Assembly (NCBI GenBank): GCA_022826705.1
Contig: JAJDUJ010000025.1
Location: 1-64,000, forward strand
DNA length: 64,000 nt
DNA from: Acidimicrobiia bacterium
Lineage (GTDB): Bacteria > Actinomycetota > Acidimicrobiia > Acidimicrobiales > Bin134
Direction: 5' to 3'
This document shows, one piece after another, positions 9,107-17,230 of the stretch. Under the pieces are notes generated by a model. It saw nothing but the letters and a program-made list of their open reading frames with translations, was not told the origin of the DNA and ran no database searches. A program made the translations under genes and the position numbers. Position 1 is the stretch's first letter; every line of letters starts with the position of its first letter.

Positions 9107-9118
9107 CAGCGGATGATA
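9101..9118. promoter_or_regulatory. Palindromic operator over the -10 box and start codon of the antitoxin gene
   Basis: TATCATC (9101-9107) and GATGATA (9112-9118) are exact inverted repeats around AGCG. The left arm is the -10 box and the right arm contains the ATG at 9113. Ribbon-helix-helix antitoxins classically repress their own promoter through such short palindromes. Confidence 0.6.
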
Positions 9119-9376
9119 CGGACGCAGATCTCGCTCACTGAAGGACAAGCCAAACGCTTGCGAGCCCACTCGACGATCAAGGGGATTTCGCAGGCCGAGA
9201 TCCTCCGCCAGGCCCTCGACGCCTACTTTGACCAGGACGATCTGATCCGCTGGGTGGAACTGGCTCGGAATATCACTCCCGTATCCTCGGGCTATACCGA
9301 CCTTGCCGAGAACCATGACGAACATCTTGCCGAAATCTACTACGAAGATATCCAAAGAGGCTTAGAAAGACTCTAA
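9113..9376 (+). CDS. Ribbon-helix-helix antitoxin (VapB-like)
   Basis: The 87-residue protein begins MIRTQISLTEGQAKRL, the beta-strand of a CopG/MetJ-type ribbon-helix-helix DNA-binding domain, followed by helices (ISQAEILRQALDAYF) to about residue 40. A more acidic C-terminal half likely wraps the toxin. The PIN-domain gene follows 12 bp downstream. Expected to neutralise that toxin and autorepress the pair through the palindrome over its start. Confidence 0.8.
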   Translation: MIRTQISLTEGQAKRLRAHSTIKGISQAEILRQALDAYFDQDDLIRWVELARNITPVSSGYTDLAENHDEHLAEIYYEDIQRGLERL

Positions 9377-9388
9377 TATTACTGAAAT

Positions 9389-9808
9389 ATGGCAGTATTC
9401 GTTCTGCTCGACTCGTCAGCACTGATTCCCCTGTTAGACGACAACAATCTTCGTCATGTTGAGGCGATGGCTCATTGGCATCGATTGCTCGACGGCATCA
9501 GGGCAGGCGAAACCGCGGCGATCACCCACTCCTTCGTGGTGTCAGAGACAGTGTCATTGGTGCAGCGTCGCATGGGCATGGCTTCAGTGCGCCAGCTCAA
9601 CGACCGAATTCTGAGACTGGCCCGTATTGTGTGGGTGGACAAGGAGCTCTACGCCAGGGCGTTCGCAGCCATGATGGCCGCCGACCGTCGCAATGTGTCG
9701 CTGGTGGACTGGACGTCGTTCGAATTGATGCGCAGCCGCGGCATCACCCACGCCTTCGCATTCGACACCCACTTCACCGAGCAGGGCTACTCGCTGCCCT
9801 GGGACTGA
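9389..9808 (+). CDS. PIN-domain ribonuclease toxin (VapC-like)
   Basis: The 139-residue PIN domain has the acidic metal-binding set Asp8 (LLDSSALI), Glu53 (VSETVSL), Asp107 (SLVDWTSF) and Asp126 (FDTHF). VapC toxins cleave tRNA, rRNA or mRNA with Mg2+ or Mn2+. All four acidic positions are intact, so the toxin looks active. No convincing ribosome site precedes the ATG, suggesting translation coupled to the antitoxin. Confidence 0.85.
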   Translation: MAVFVLLDSSALIPLLDDNNLRHVEAMAHWHRLLDGIRAGETAAITHSFVVSETVSLVQRRMGMASVRQLNDRILRLARIVWVDKELYARAFAAMMAADRRNVSLVDWTSFELMRSRGITHAFAFDTHFTEQGYSLPWD

Positions 9809-9836
9809 GCGCCTGCCCCTTGCTGGTCAGGGGTAC

Positions 9837-9865
9837 TTGACATGTCTCTATCCCTATCATGTCAA
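9837..9865. promoter_or_regulatory. Inverted repeat TTGACATG-N13-CATGTCAA upstream of an epimerase gene
   Basis: The two 8-bp arms (9837-9844 and 9858-9865) are exact complements. The site lies between the toxin gene and the epimerase start at 9921. There is no T-run, so an operator for a dimeric regulator is more likely than a terminator. Rest of 9809-9920: nothing else seen. Confidence 0.5.
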
Positions 9866-9920
9866 CGCCGCAGGCTCGCCGTGCTAGTACAGGGGGAGCA
9901 AAGGTCGAGGAGGTACGACG

Positions 9921-10862
9921 ATGGAAGGCCAGAAGATTCTGATCACCGGGACCGCAGGGCAGATCGCTCTGCCTATGACCCGACACTTCGCCCAAAACAA
10001 CGAGGTGTGGGGGCTGGCCCGGTTCAGTCAGCCCGAATCACGGGGGCAAGTGGAGGAAGCGGGTGCCATACCCCACAAGGCCGATCTGGCCTCCGGCGAC
10101 CTGAACGGGCTGCCCGACGACTTCGACTATGTGATCCACATGGCCGCGTTCATGTCGGCATCCCTTGACTACGATTTCGCCCTCACCCAGAACGCCGAGG
10201 CCACCGGCCTGCTCATGGCCCACTGCCGCAACGCCAAGGGCTTTTTGCACGCGTCCACCGCCGCCGCGTACAGAAACAACCCCGATCACACCTACGCCTA
10301 CGCCGAGGGTGATCCGCTGGGCGACAGCGAACAGCCCTATTCGGAGACCTACGGGGTGACCAAGATGGCCGCCGAGGCGGTGGCCCGCACCATGTGCCGG
10401 CTCTATGACCTGCCCACCGTGATCGGCCGCATCAACGTGGCCTACGGCCAAAACGGGGGGCTGCCCGCCATCTTGTTGGCCATGATGACCAACAACATGC
10501 CGGTGCCCCTCAAAGACTCGGAGCCCAACATGTTCTCCCCGGTCCACGAGAAAGACATGTGCGCCCACGCCGAGGCGTTCTTGGAGGGGGCCACCGTGCC
10601 GGCCACCATCGTCAACTGGGGCGGCGACGAGAACGTCAGCATCGAGGACATGTGCCGCCGGATGGGCGCCCAGGTCGGGGTGGAGCCCAATTTCGAGTAC
10701 TACCCGGTGGGCACTCACAGCCGGGCCTACGACAGCGCCAAGCGCATCTCGATGACCGGGCCGTGCACGGTTTCGTGGCAAGACGGGATCGACGACATGG
10801 TGGCGGCGTGGGACCCAGAGCAGGGCAGCCGAATGATCGCCCGGCTCATGGGCGAGGGTTAG
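9921..10862 (+). CDS. NAD-dependent epimerase/dehydratase family protein (extended SDR)
   Basis: The 313-residue protein has an N-terminal Rossmann motif, ILITGTAGQIALP (a GxxGxxA variant of GxxGxxG), and the catalytic YGVTK (Tyr-x-x-x-Lys) with a preceding Ser in the HAST region. The usual substrates are nucleotide sugars or hydroxy-steroid-type alcohols. GAGGAGG lies a few bases before the ATG. It precedes the CYP142-like P450 by 23 bp and probably shares its transcript, so a role in oxidising the P450 product is possible but inferred. Confidence 0.8.
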   Translation: MEGQKILITGTAGQIALPMTRHFAQNNEVWGLARFSQPESRGQVEEAGAIPHKADLASGDLNGLPDDFDYVIHMAAFMSASLDYDFALTQNAEATGLLMAHCRNAKGFLHASTAAAYRNNPDHTYAYAEGDPLGDSEQPYSETYGVTKMAAEAVARTMCRLYDLPTVIGRINVAYGQNGGLPAILLAMMTNNMPVPLKDSEPNMFSPVHEKDMCAHAEAFLEGATVPATIVNWGGDENVSIEDMCRRMGAQVGVEPNFEYYPVGTHSRAYDSAKRISMTGPCTVSWQDGIDDMVAAWDPEQGSRMIARLMGEG

Positions 10863-10885
10863 CAGTACGAGCACGAGGTAGAGCT

Positions 10886-12099
10886 ATGCCCAATCACCCC
10901 ACCCTCGACGGGTCAACTTCATGGACGGGTTCTGGTTCCAGCACGAGCCTCACGAGGCGTGGACCTGGATGCGGGAGCACGCCCCGGTGTACTACGACGC
11001 CAACAGCGATGTGTGGGGCATCTCCCGCTACCACGACATCTTGGCCGTCGAGAAGGATCCCAAGACGTTCTCGTCCTACCGCAGCCCCCGGCCCCATGGG
11101 AACTCGCTGCCGATGATGATCTCCATGGACGACCCCGAGCACAAGCAGCGCCGCAAGCTGGTGAACCGGGGCTTCACCCCCAAGCGGGTGCGGGATCACA
11201 CACCCGACGTAATCGCAATCTGCGACGAGATCTTGGACAAGGTGTGCGAGCGGGGCGAGTGCGACTTCATTTGGGACATCGCGGCTCCGTTGCCGCTGAT
11301 TTTGATCGGCGACATGCTGGGCTTTCCCCGGGAGAGCTACGACGACCTGCTGGAGTGGTCCGACGACATGATGCGGGCCACCACCGAGACCGACCAAGAA
11401 GCGCTCGAGAAGGGGATCATGGCCGGGGTGGCCTTTCGGGAGTTTCTCATGGGGGTTATCGCCGACCGACGGGATCGCCCGCCTCAGTCGGATCTGGTGA
11501 GCGTGTTGTGCCATGCCGAGGTGGACGGCGACAGCCTCGACGACGAGTCGCTGTATCAAGAGGGGCTGCTTATCTTGATCGGGGGCGACGAGACGTCCCG
11601 CCACGTGATCAGCGGGGGGATGTTGGCGCTGATGGAGCACCCCGACCAGAAGGCGCTGTTCAACCAGAGGGCGGCCGACTACGCCTGGATGGAGCGGGCG
11701 GTGGAGGAGTTGCTGCGCTGGGTGACCCCGATAAAGAACATGTCCCGCAGCGCCACCAGGGATGTGGAGATGCACGGGGAGACCATCGGCGAGGGAGACC
11801 AGATCATCCTGTTCTATCCCTCGGCCAACCGGGACGACAGGGTGTTCGACGACCCGTTCAAGTTCGACTTGGAGCGCGAGCCCAACCAGCACCTGGCCTT
11901 CGGATGGGGAACGCACTTCTGCCTGGGCGCGTCGTTGGCCCGCTTGGAGCTCAAGATCATGTTCCAGCGGCTGGCCGAGCGGATGCCCGACATGCAGTTG
12001 GCTACCGACGACCCGTTGCCGTGGCGGGCGTCCAACTTCATCGTCGGCCCCGAGGAGATGCCGGTGACGTTCACCCCCAGCGCCCCGGTGGGAGCTTGA
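10886..12099 (+). CDS. Cytochrome P450, CYP142-like, with an apparent 1-nt frameshift near the start
   Basis: The continuous frame begins at ATG 10921 (392 residues). It shows I-helix GGDETSRH, K-helix ExxR in EELLRW and the haem-binding FGWGTHFCLG with Cys334. Stretches such as LLILIGGDET, RRKLVN, CERGECDF and NLAFGxGTHFCLG-like blocks match my memory of the steroid C26-hydroxylase CYP142 closely. ATG 10921 has no ribosome site, while ATG 10886 has GAGG at the right distance and reads MPNHPTLDGS before leaving frame. One extra base near 10911-10915 would read ...LDG-x-NFMDGFW, matching the family N-terminus. Downstream, TTGA couples it to a cytochrome c. Confidence 0.85.
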
Positions 12100-12470
12100 C
12101 CCTGCCCGTTGCCCGTTGGCGGAAAAGCTTCGGGGCCGTGTTGCTGGGCGGCTCCCTCGCGTTTGCGACTGTCGTCGGCTGTAGCGGAGGGACTGGTCCT
12201 GGCGAAGTCCCGGTGACGAGCGCAACGGAGCTGGTGGCCGACGGCAAGAGCGTGTACTTGCAGCGCTGCGTGGGCTGTCACGGCGTTGACGGCAGCGGCA
12301 TCGTCGGGCCGGATATCCGCCCTGACGAGGTGTTGGAGAAGTACGCCTCAGCCGAGGCGATGGAGGCATTGGTGCGGGGCGGCCTCGGTGAGATGCCCGA
12401 GTTCACCTCCAAGCTCAGCGACGATGAGATTGCCGCGGTGGTGGCCTATGTGAGAGGCGGTTTGGGCTGA
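12096..12470 (+). CDS. Class I cytochrome c lipoprotein
   Basis: The 124-residue frame starts with TTG at 12096, which overlaps the P450 stop as TTGA and has GGGAG just upstream. Residues 10-28 are a signal peptide ending in a lipobox-like TVVGC (Cys29). The haem motif is CVGCH (Cys58, Cys61, His62) and Met100 in GEMPEF is the likely axial ligand. The size and C-terminal helix fit monohaem cytochrome c of the cbb3/c5 type. It acts outside the membrane as an electron carrier. Coupling to a cytoplasmic P450 is odd because bacterial P450s normally use ferredoxin. Confidence 0.8.
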   Translation: MTLPVARWRKSFGAVLLGGSLAFATVVGCSGGTGPGEVPVTSATELVADGKSVYLQRCVGCHGVDGSGIVGPDIRPDEVLEKYASAEAMEALVRGGLGEMPEFTSKLSDDEIAAVVAYVRGGLG

Positions 12471-12471
12471 C

Positions 12472-13086
12472 CTAGTCCGTCCAGGCATCTACCACGTCGG
12501 CAGTGGCGGTGACGGTGGCCACGATGCCGAGGGTGTGCTCGAACACCGCGTCCACGTAGTCGGGCGGTGTGCCGGCCACTGCGTCGCGGGGGATCACCAC
12601 CACGTAGCCGGCGTTTACCGCGTCGAAGGTCAGGTTGATGATGGCCACGTTCACCGACACCCCCACGGCCACGATGGTGCGTATGCCCTCGTTGCGCAGC
12701 AGCGAGTCGAGCTCGGTGCCCTCAAAGGGCGACAGGCCGTGGTGGCGGGGTAGCACCACGTCGGCGTCGGCCACTCCGATCTCGGGCACCACCTCCACCG
12801 CCGGGGTGCCGACGTGAAGCTGCACCGGCATCTTGGGCATGGCCCGGAACAAGCGGGCGTTGCGGTTTCCGCCCCATCCGTCAACCCGGTGCTGGGCGGT
12901 GCAGTGGATTACCCGAACTCCCACGGCCCGAGCGGTATCCGCCAACGCCGCCGCATTGGGGATCAACCCCTCCTTGGCCGCCTCAGCCAGCGCCGGCAGC
13001 GCCGACAACTCCCCAATCACCCCGTTCTGACACTCCTGAAGCACCAAAGCGGTGGTCGCCGGATCGATTGCCTCACGCAGTTCCAT
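12472..13086 (-). CDS. Isochorismatase-like cysteine hydrolase homologue lacking the catalytic cysteine
   Basis: The fold is clear (VLQECQNGV, RHHGLSPFEGTELDSLL, VSVNVAIINLTFDAVNAGY, VIPRDAVAG). But active members have Asp in the first motif and Cys in the GV(A/S)T..CV motif; here they are Glu and Ala, and no Cys is near. It is therefore probably not a classical amidohydrolase, or it uses another mechanism. Start taken at ATG 13086 (204 residues); an in-frame ATG at 13113 is possible. It follows the small HicA-like gene pair on the same strand. Confidence 0.75.
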   Translation of the reverse strand: MELREAIDPATTALVLQECQNGVIGELSALPALAEAAKEGLIPNAAALADTARAVGVRVIHCTAQHRVDGWGGNRNARLFRAMPKMPVQLHVGTPAVEVVPEIGVADADVVLPRHHGLSPFEGTELDSLLRNEGIRTIVAVGVSVNVAIINLTFDAVNAGYVVVIPRDAVAGTPPDYVDAVFEHTLGIVATVTATADVVDAWTD

Positions 13087-13113
13087 AGGATTCCAGTTTG
13101 GCCATCTATGCAC

Positions 13114-13383
13114 TCAAGCGCGAGCCAGCACACCGGTGTTGGAACAAGCGGATTGGAAGGAAAGGATGTCCAGGCCTTCCCAGCCTTTCAGCGCATCAAC
13201 GGCATCCCGGACTGCTTCATCAAGAGAATCCGCGGATTGGGCGAAGTGGATGTAGTGATGCTCATCTCGGCTGACGTGGCCGGAAGCTCCGGATTGAGCG
13301 GCGACCCACTCGGCGAAGTCATCGTTCTGGCCACTGGGCCCGACAACTTCCAGAGTGAACTGGAATTCGATCATCACTGGCAT
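13114..13383 (-). CDS. Small partner protein of a HicA-like gene pair (function unknown)
   Basis: An 89-residue protein, MPVMIEFQFTLEVVG at the start, with alternating hydrophobic strands and one amphipathic helix (SLDEAVRDAVDALKG). The start is fixed by AGGAGAAGG seven bases upstream, within the end of the preceding gene. I recall that similar proteins pair with the same upstream small gene in actinobacteria, the longer ones carrying a C-terminal helix-turn-helix; this one seems to end before that. It may be an antitoxin or a truncated version of one. One base (TAA-A-ATG) separates it from its partner. Confidence 0.6.
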   Translation of the reverse strand: MPVMIEFQFTLEVVGPSGQNDDFAEWVAAQSGASGHVSRDEHHYIHFAQSADSLDEAVRDAVDALKGWEGLDILSFQSACSNTGVLARA

Positions 13384-13384
13384 T

Positions 13385-13660
13385 TTAGCCTTCTCCTTCC
13401 TTGGCTTGAACGTGAGGGCAACTGGCCAAATCAGCACGAATGGCAGCAGCGTGGTCGTCGGAATTTCGGGGGGTCGAAAAGACACTGATGCGGCAACCGC
13501 TGCGATCAGCCTGCTGGCATAGTAAGAACCCCCACACATGGCCTCGTGGTCTGCCCTTCTTGAAGCGCCAGCCTTGGCTTAAAGCGCTCTCCACGGCTTC
13601 AGCCACCTGCTTCTTGGGATGGCGAGGTGGGTGATCGCGGGACTGGGGGTCGGAAGCCAC
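13385..13660 (-). CDS. HicA-like small basic protein (putative toxin)
   Basis: The 91-residue protein has the segment HPKKQVAEAVESAL, then GHVWGFLLC, CRISVFSTPRN and a C-terminal helix ending CPH. I associate this pattern with a widespread actinobacterial family with a HicA/dsRNA-binding-like fold that is always followed by a small second gene. It starts at GTG 13660, with 63 bp to the divergent hydroxylase gene. Toxin activity is inferred only from gene pairing and size. Confidence 0.55.
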   Translation of the reverse strand: MASDPQSRDHPPRHPKKQVAEAVESALSQGWRFKKGRPRGHVWGFLLCQQADRSGCRISVFSTPRNSDDHAAAIRADLASCPHVQAKEGEG

Positions 13661-13708
13661 GAAGGGAGCCTACGAAGGCACGGTGACAACTTTGGGTGGT
13701 GCGCCTCC

Positions 13709-13714
13709 CATAAT
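13709..13714 (+). promoter_or_regulatory. CATAAT -10-like box before the molybdenum hydroxylase gene
   Basis: CATAAT lies nine bases before the ATG at 13724, with a GTGACA element about 20 bp upstream of it. No ribosome site is visible, which fits a leaderless or near-leaderless message. Confidence 0.35.
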
Positions 13715-13723
13715 GGGCACCCT

Positions 13724-16003
13724 ATGGTTGGATCGATTCTTGGGACCGAGGTTATTCGCCGGGAGGACGGCACTCTTCTCACGGGCGAGGGGGAGTACAC
13801 CGGCGATTTGCGGCCTGATGGGCTGTTGACAGCGTGCTTTGTGCGCTCGCCGGTAGCTCACGCGGCGATCGGGGAGATCGACCTGCAAGCAGCAGCCGAC
13901 CTCCCCGGTGTTGCCGGGGTGTTCACCGCCGAGAGCATCGGGGTGGATCAGGTGAAGCCGCGGTTCCCGCTCGATCCTCACTTCGTGCGCGAGCCGCTGG
14001 CCTCGGGCCGGGTTCGCTTTGTGGGCGAGCCGGTGGCCATGGTGCTGGCCGACACTTTGGCCGCAGCTCAAGACGCGGCTGATCTGGTGATGGTGGACTT
14101 CGAGCCGTTGGCTGTGTCGATCGACGCCGAGGCGGTGGTTGCCACCGACGAAGCGGCGCTGTTTCCCGAGCGGGGTTCAGACGCCATGATCGCGGCCTTC
14201 GGGCCAGTGGAAGGGCTGCATGACGAAGCCGACCGGGTGGTTGCTGCCCGCATAGTCCACAATCGGATGGCGGTGGTTCCCATGGAGACCCATGCGCTCT
14301 TGGCCGATCCGACCGGGGACCAGGTCACCCTATGGGCGTCCACCCAGGGAGCGCATGCGACGCGCGATGGCATTGCCGAGTCGCTGGGGATTGATCCGGG
14401 GCAATTGAGGGTGATTGCCCCCTGGGTAGGGGGCGGCTTCGGTGCCAAGGGGGGCTGGGGTCCCGAGCATGTGGCGGTGGCTGCCGCGGCCCGCCTGCTG
14501 GGCCGGCCTGTGATGTGGAACGAGAGCCGCTCTGAGAACTTGGTGTCTATGCAGGCCCGTGACCAAGTTCACTACGCACGGGTGGGGGTGACCGACGATG
14601 GGCGCATGGTCTCGCTGGAGGTGGTGGCGATAGTGGATGCGGGAGCGTATCCAGGTCTGGGCGCCGTGCTGCCTTTCGCCACCCGGCTAATGGCGCCGGG
14701 GGTGTACGGGATCGACAAGGTGCAGTTCGACTATGCGGTGGCGGCCACAAACCGGGCCCCCTTGGGGGCGTTCCGGGGGGCGGGCCGGCCCCAGGCCACC
14801 CTCACCATCGAGCGAATGGCTGACATGGCCGCGGCCGAGTTGGGCATAGACCCGGTGGAGTTCCGCCGCCGCAACTATTTGGCTCCCGAAGACTTTCCAC
14901 TGGTCACTCCCACCGGTGGGGCCTACGACACCGGCGAGTACGAGAAGGCCCTGGACCGGGCCTGCGAGCTGGTCGGCTACGAGGAACTGCGGGCTGAGCA
15001 GGCTGCCCGTCGGGCCGCTGGCGACCCCTTGAGGCTGGGCATCGGGGTGTCGAGCTATGTGGAAGTGACCGCACCGGTCGGGCAGCAAGAGCATGCCGTG
15101 GTCGAAGTGCATCCTGATGGGTCGGCCACCGTGTCGGTGGGAACGGCCTCCCACGGCCAAGGCCACGAGACCGCGTTCACCATGATCGTGGCCGACCGGT
15201 TGGGCATCGATATGGACCGGATCGCCTTTGTGCAGTCCGACACCGCGCTTGTTGCCCGCGGCGACGGCACCGGCGGATCGCGCAGCGCCCAGCTCGGGGG
15301 CAGCGCCATCCACGCCGCATCCATGGAGGTGCTGGACATTGCCCGGCAGCGGGCGGCGGAGCTGTTGGAGGCCAGCGCCGACGACATCGTGGTCACCGAC
15401 GAGAGCCGCCTTGGGGTGGCCGGAGTGCCGTCGGCATCGATGGCCTGGGCTGAAGTGGTTGAAGCGTCCGAAGAACCGCTGCGGGCCGAACTGGATTACA
15501 CCACCGACGGGCCCACCTTCCCCTTCGGCACCCACATCTGCGTGGTGGAGGTGGACACCGAGACCGGCATGGTCACCCTGCGGCGCTTCGTGGCGGTGGA
15601 CGACGCCGGCAACCTGCTCAATCCGCTGATCGTGGCCGGCCAGCAGCACGGCGGGGTGGCCTCGGGCATCGGCCAGGCGCTGTACGAATGTGTGGCGTAT
15701 GACGACCACGGCAACCCGCTCACCACGGGACTGGCCGACTACGCCATGCCGTCCGCCGCTGAGTTCTGCGACTTCACCGTCGACAGCACCATCACCCCCA
15801 CCCATCTGAACCCCCTGGGGGTGAAGGGCATCGGCGAGGCGACCACCATCGGCGCCACCCCAGCGGTGCAGAACGCGGTGATTGACGCGCTGAGCGATCT
15901 CGGAATCCGCCACATCGACCTGCCACTCACCCCCGATCGGGTCTGGGCAGCCATCCAGTCGGCAGGCGATCCCTCTCCGGATATAACTTGGCCCTCACTA
16001 TGA
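13724..16003 (+). CDS. Xanthine dehydrogenase family molybdopterin-binding (large) subunit, orphan
   Basis: The 759-residue product has the aldehyde-oxidase/xanthine-dehydrogenase large-subunit arrangement: N-terminal a/b hammerhead (GTEVIRREDG onward), Q-loop GGGFGAKGG, GAFRGAGR (residues 348-355, the form-II-type active-site loop) and the catalytic Glu705 in GVKGIGE. CO dehydrogenase form I has a Cys in that loop, absent here, so CO oxidation is unlikely. Substrate is probably a heteroaromatic or aldehyde. Normally FAD and 2Fe-2S subunits are encoded alongside; neither is in this neighbourhood. Start chosen at ATG 13724 where homology begins. The stop overlaps the next P450 (ATGA). Confidence 0.85.
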   Translation: MVGSILGTEVIRREDGTLLTGEGEYTGDLRPDGLLTACFVRSPVAHAAIGEIDLQAAADLPGVAGVFTAESIGVDQVKPRFPLDPHFVREPLASGRVRFVGEPVAMVLADTLAAAQDAADLVMVDFEPLAVSIDAEAVVATDEAALFPERGSDAMIAAFGPVEGLHDEADRVVAARIVHNRMAVVPMETHALLADPTGDQVTLWASTQGAHATRDGIAESLGIDPGQLRVIAPWVGGGFGAKGGWGPEHVAVAAAARLLGRPVMWNESRSENLVSMQARDQVHYARVGVTDDGRMVSLEVVAIVDAGAYPGLGAVLPFATRLMAPGVYGIDKVQFDYAVAATNRAPLGAFRGAGRPQATLTIERMADMAAAELGIDPVEFRRRNYLAPEDFPLVTPTGGAYDTGEYEKALDRACELVGYEELRAEQAARRAAGDPLRLGIGVSSYVEVTAPVGQQEHAVVEVHPDGSATVSVGTASHGQGHETAFTMIVADRLGIDMDRIAFVQSDTALVARGDGTGGSRSAQLGGSAIHAASMEVLDIARQRAAELLEASADDIVVTDESRLGVAGVPSASMAWAEVVEASEEPLRAELDYTTDGPTFPFGTHICVVEVDTETGMVTLRRFVAVDDAGNLLNPLIVAGQQHGGVASGIGQALYECVAYDDHGNPLTTGLADYAMPSAAEFCDFTVDSTITPTHLNPLGVKGIGEATTIGATPAVQNAVIDALSDLGIRHIDLPLTPDRVWAAIQSAGDPSPDITWPSL

Positions 16004-17226
16004 GCGCCGACCCTGAGCAGATAATCGCCGACATCATCAACCCGGAAACCCGAGGGAACCTGTACCCGCACTATCACGCGCTGCGGGAGGCTGCCCCGAT
16101 CCACAAGACCCACAACCCGATCCTCCATGAGGCGTGGGTGTTCACCCGCCATGCCGATGCCGATCAGCTTCTGCGCAACCCCAAGGCCATCAGCGACCGG
16201 CGCACCACCGAGATGTACAACGTGGGGGCGGGGGGCACCGAGTACTACGACATGATGAAGCGGATGCTGCTGTGGCTGGACCCGCCCGACCACCAGCGCA
16301 TCCGCTCCATGGTGGCCCGGGTGTTCACCCCCCGGGCGGTGGAGAAGATCAAGCCGGCCATCGACGACGTGGCCACCGGGCTGCTCGACGCGGTAGCCGA
16401 CGACGGCAGTATGGACGTGGTTAGCCAGTTCGCCTATCCGCTGCCGGTGCATGTGATCTGCGAGATGCTGGGCATCCCCCGCAGCGACATCCCCGACATC
16501 GAGCAGTGGATGTGGGACTTCGCCCGCCGGGGCGACATCGCCCACCTCAGCGACGAGATGATCGCCAACGGGGAGAAGGCCGTGCGGGGGTTCACCGATT
16601 ACTTCACCGCTCTGGCCGCCGACCGCCGGGCCAATCCCGGCGACGACCTGATGACCAAGCTGGTCACGGTGGAAGACGAGCGGGGGCCGCTCACCGACCA
16701 CGAGATCGTCCCGACCTGCATCATCCTTCTCCAAGCCGGCCACGAGACCACCGCCGACATCATCGGCAACGCCACCAAAGCGCTGTTAGAAAATCGGGCT
16801 GAGCTTGAACGGTTGCAGGGCAACCCCGAGCTGATCGAAGACGGCTTCGAAGAGCTGCTGCGCTACGACAGCTCAGTGCAGATCAACCACCGGGTGCTGG
16901 CCGCCGACGTGGAAGTGGCGGGCCAGACCTTCCCCGAGGGCGATCTATGCGTGGTGATGCTGGGGGCCTGCAACCGCGACCCTGAGGCGTTCCCCGAGCC
17001 CGACCGGCTGGACCTCAACCGCGACGCCAGTCAGCACAACGGCTTCGGCCTGGGGGCCTACTACTGCCTGGGCTCATCCCTGGCCCGAGCCGAGGCCATC
17101 GCCGCCCTCGATGCCCTGGTCCAACGGTTCCCCACCTTAGAGCTAGATACCGACAAGCCCGCCCCCGTGTATCGCCCCACCCTGGTGCTCCACGGTCACG
17201 AGCACCTCCACGTCCGCTGGAACTAG
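16000..17226 (+). CDS. Cytochrome P450 (second)
   Basis: A 408-residue soluble P450 with I-helix QAGHETTAD, K-helix EELLRY (ExxR) and haem-binding FGLGAYYCLGSSLARAE with Cys356. The ATG overlaps the hydroxylase stop (ATGA), so the two are co-translated and may act on one substrate in series. No ferredoxin or reductase lies nearby. It is not close enough to a family I can name. Confidence 0.9.
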   Translation: MSADPEQIIADIINPETRGNLYPHYHALREAAPIHKTHNPILHEAWVFTRHADADQLLRNPKAISDRRTTEMYNVGAGGTEYYDMMKRMLLWLDPPDHQRIRSMVARVFTPRAVEKIKPAIDDVATGLLDAVADDGSMDVVSQFAYPLPVHVICEMLGIPRSDIPDIEQWMWDFARRGDIAHLSDEMIANGEKAVRGFTDYFTALAADRRANPGDDLMTKLVTVEDERGPLTDHEIVPTCIILLQAGHETTADIIGNATKALLENRAELERLQGNPELIEDGFEELLRYDSSVQINHRVLAADVEVAGQTFPEGDLCVVMLGACNRDPEAFPEPDRLDLNRDASQHNGFGLGAYYCLGSSLARAEAIAALDALVQRFPTLELDTDKPAPVYRPTLVLHGHEHLHVRWN

Positions 17227-17230
17227 CGGC

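Noticed and set aside
10894..12369. A 491-codon minus-strand ORF
   Set aside because: Opposite the P450 and cytochrome c genes; no domain.
14687..15913. A 408-codon minus-strand ORF
   Set aside because: Opposite the molybdenum hydroxylase, which has clear motifs. No domain in the shadow.
13724..16003. Form I CO dehydrogenase (CoxL)
   Set aside because: The active-site loop reads GAFRGAGR and lacks the catalytic Cys of form I (AYRCSFR).
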